From: Flavobacteriaceae bacterium
GTDB lineage: Bacteria; Bacteroidota; Bacteroidia; Flavobacteriales; Flavobacteriaceae
Assembly: GCA_013042255.1 (NCBI GenBank)
Contig: JABDQK010000144.1
Location: 1 to 6,452 of the forward strand
Direction: 5' to 3'
Length of the DNA: 6,452 nucleotides
A model generated the notes under the pieces. It did no database searches. It was not told the DNA's origin and saw nothing but the letters and a program-made list of their open reading frames with translations. A program made the translations under genes and the position numbers. Shown here in pieces: positions 5,198 through 6,452 of this stretch. Each line of letters starts with the position of its first letter. Position 1 is the first letter of the stretch.

Positions 5198-6452
5198 ATG
5201 GCAATTTTAGAGAATATTCGGAAACGAACCACTGTTTTGATCCTGATCATAGGAATGGCATTATTTGCATTTGTGATTTCGGGAATCTTCACCAGTGATG
5301 GATTTTCCGGAGGAAAGGTTGGTTCTTCAGTGGGTGAGATCAACGGAGAGGAAATATCAATAGACGCCTTCAGACAAAAACTGGAAAGAGCCACGAGAAC
5401 CAGTGGGCAATCGGCTTCGTCAATGCAGCTAGTCAATAGTATCTGGAATCAGGTAGAGCGGAATACCCTGCTCGATCAACAGATTCAAGCACTGGGAGTC
5501 GATATAGAACAAGACCAGATCATAGAGGTGATTAAAAGCAGCCCGGGCCTGGCACAGAATCCTCAATTTGCTGATGAAAACGGGCAGTTTGATGAAAGAA
5601 AGTTCAGGGATTTTATCCTGGAATTAAAAATTAATGCCCCAAGCCAGTATGAGGATTGGTTACAGGACGAACAAGCCATTATTGAAAGCGCCAAACAACA
5701 GGTATACTTCAATCTGGTTCGGGCAGGTATGGGCGCAACTTTGAAAGAAGGAGAATTAGATTACAAATTAGCGAACGACAAAGTCGATATCAGATACGTA
5801 CGTGTTCCTTATGCTTCTATTCCTGACAGCACTATCACAGTGACGAGAAATGAGATTGAGGCGTATATTAAGGAGAACGAAAAAAAATATACACAGGAAA
5901 AATCACGTGACATTCAGTTTGTATATTTTGAAGAAGGACCGTCTGATGAGGATATCGCTGCAACAGAAGCGGCTATTACAGCTTTGTTGGATGATAGTGT
6001 AGAATATTTTGAAGACAGGGATACCACTGAAACCATCCCCGGATTCAGGAATACTAAGGATGTAAATGCATTTCTGGATCGGAACTCGGATGCTAAATAC
6101 GACAGTATATTTAAGGCAAAATCAGAATTACCAACACAATTTGCCGACGCTCTTTTCGAATTAACACCCGGGGAGTTGTATGGTCCTTACAGAGACGGTG
6201 ACGTCTTTAAGGTTTCCAGAATGATGGCTAAAAAACCAAACGGATCTGTAAAGGCCAGCCATATCTTAATAACTTACCAAGGCGCCGAACGTGCCAATCC
6301 TGAAGTAACACGTACCAAGGAAGAAGCAAGACAAAAAGCTGAAGATGTATTAGAGGAGGCATTGAAACAAGATGCGGTATTTGCCCAGTTGGCTCGAGAC
6401 AATTCGGATGGACCATCTGGACCACGAGGGGGAGATCTCGGATTCTTTCAGG
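5198..6452 (+). CDS. PpiD/SurA-type periplasmic peptidyl-prolyl isomerase, N-terminal part (3' end outside window)
   Basis: The frame is open from ATG 5198 to the window edge, giving 418 residues. A stop codon (TAA 5195-5197) directly precedes the ATG, so the start is secure. A short basic cytoplasmic segment (MAILENIRKR) leads into one membrane helix (about 12-31), and the remainder faces the periplasm, as in PpiD. A SurA_N-like chaperone region follows: VGEINGEEISIDAFRQKLE (45-63), VERNTLLDQQIQALGV (86-101), then the FDERKFRDFI segment (131-140). The parvulin-type rotamase domain begins at VKASHILI (351-358) and reaches GGDLGFF (411-417) before the cut, so roughly its second half is missing. 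Flavobacterial relatives are commonly around 700 residues. Such proteins help newly exported and outer-membrane proteins fold, and the catalytic role of the parvulin domain cannot be judged from this half. The gene follows the CorC-family gene after 92 bases and probably has its own promoter. Confidence 0.9.
   Translation, partial: MAILENIRKRTTVLILIIGMALFAFVISGIFTSDGFSGGKVGSSVGEINGEEISIDAFRQKLERATRTSGQSASSMQLVNSIWNQVERNTLLDQQIQALGVDIEQDQIIEVIKSSPGLAQNPQFADENGQFDERKFRDFILELKINAPSQYEDWLQDEQAIIESAKQQVYFNLVRAGMGATLKEGELDYKLANDKVDIRYVRVPYASIPDSTITVTRNEIEAYIKENEKKYTQEKSRDIQFVYFEEGPSDEDIAATEAAITALLDDSVEYFEDRDTTETIPGFRNTKDVNAFLDRNSDAKYDSIFKAKSELPTQFADALFELTPGELYGPYRDGDVFKVSRMMAKKPNGSVKASHILITYQGAERANPEVTRTKEEARQKAEDVLEEALKQDAVFAQLARDNSDGPSGPRGGDLGFFQ

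Overview
The window looks like a housekeeping stretch of chromosome from a member of the Bacteroidota, most likely a marine-type Flavobacteriaceae. The evidence is the protein style (an SPYSYFGVGD/NPAGY-type outer-membrane protein, a TPR protein with a Cys-rich tail, a lipoprotein LptC, and a CorC-family protein with the SGMEIAFVSANK start), the near absence of Shine-Dalgarno sites at usable spacing, and one TAnnTTTG-like -7 element. No mobile element, CRISPR array, tRNA or rRNA is visible, and every gene lies on the + strand.

Layout: (1) 1-327, the C-terminal part of type III pantothenate kinase (CoaX), cut by the window edge. (2) 328-1593, a secreted, probably beta-barrel outer-membrane protein whose ATG directly abuts the coaX stop. 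(3) 1633-3003, an exported TPR protein with six cysteines in the precursor. (4) 3008-3613, an LptC-like lipoprotein of the LPS export machine. (5) 3610-3813, a 67-residue two-helix membrane protein overlapping lptC by four bases (ATGA). (6) 3816-5105, a DUF21-CBS-CorC/HlyC membrane protein that must start at TTG. (7) 5198 to the end, the N-terminal 418 residues of a PpiD/SurA-type periplasmic peptidyl-prolyl isomerase, cut inside its parvulin domain. It is open to the window edge.

Genes 1-6 are packed with gaps of 39 bases or less and probably form one or two transcription units. Apart from CoaX (coenzyme A synthesis), the theme is cell-envelope construction: an outer-membrane protein, a periplasmic repeat protein, LPS transport, an inner-membrane transporter-like protein and a periplasmic folding factor. 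A 92-base gap before the isomerase gene holds a small hairpin and a plausible -7 promoter element, so that gene probably starts its own transcript.

The most notable structure is a textbook intrinsic-terminator shape (12-bp stem, 4-base loop, nine T) lying wholly inside the signal-peptide codons of lptC. It could end or attenuate transcripts from the upstream OMP-TPR genes, with ribosomes translating lptC overriding it. I see no clearly novel system; the rest is ordinary, conserved envelope biology.
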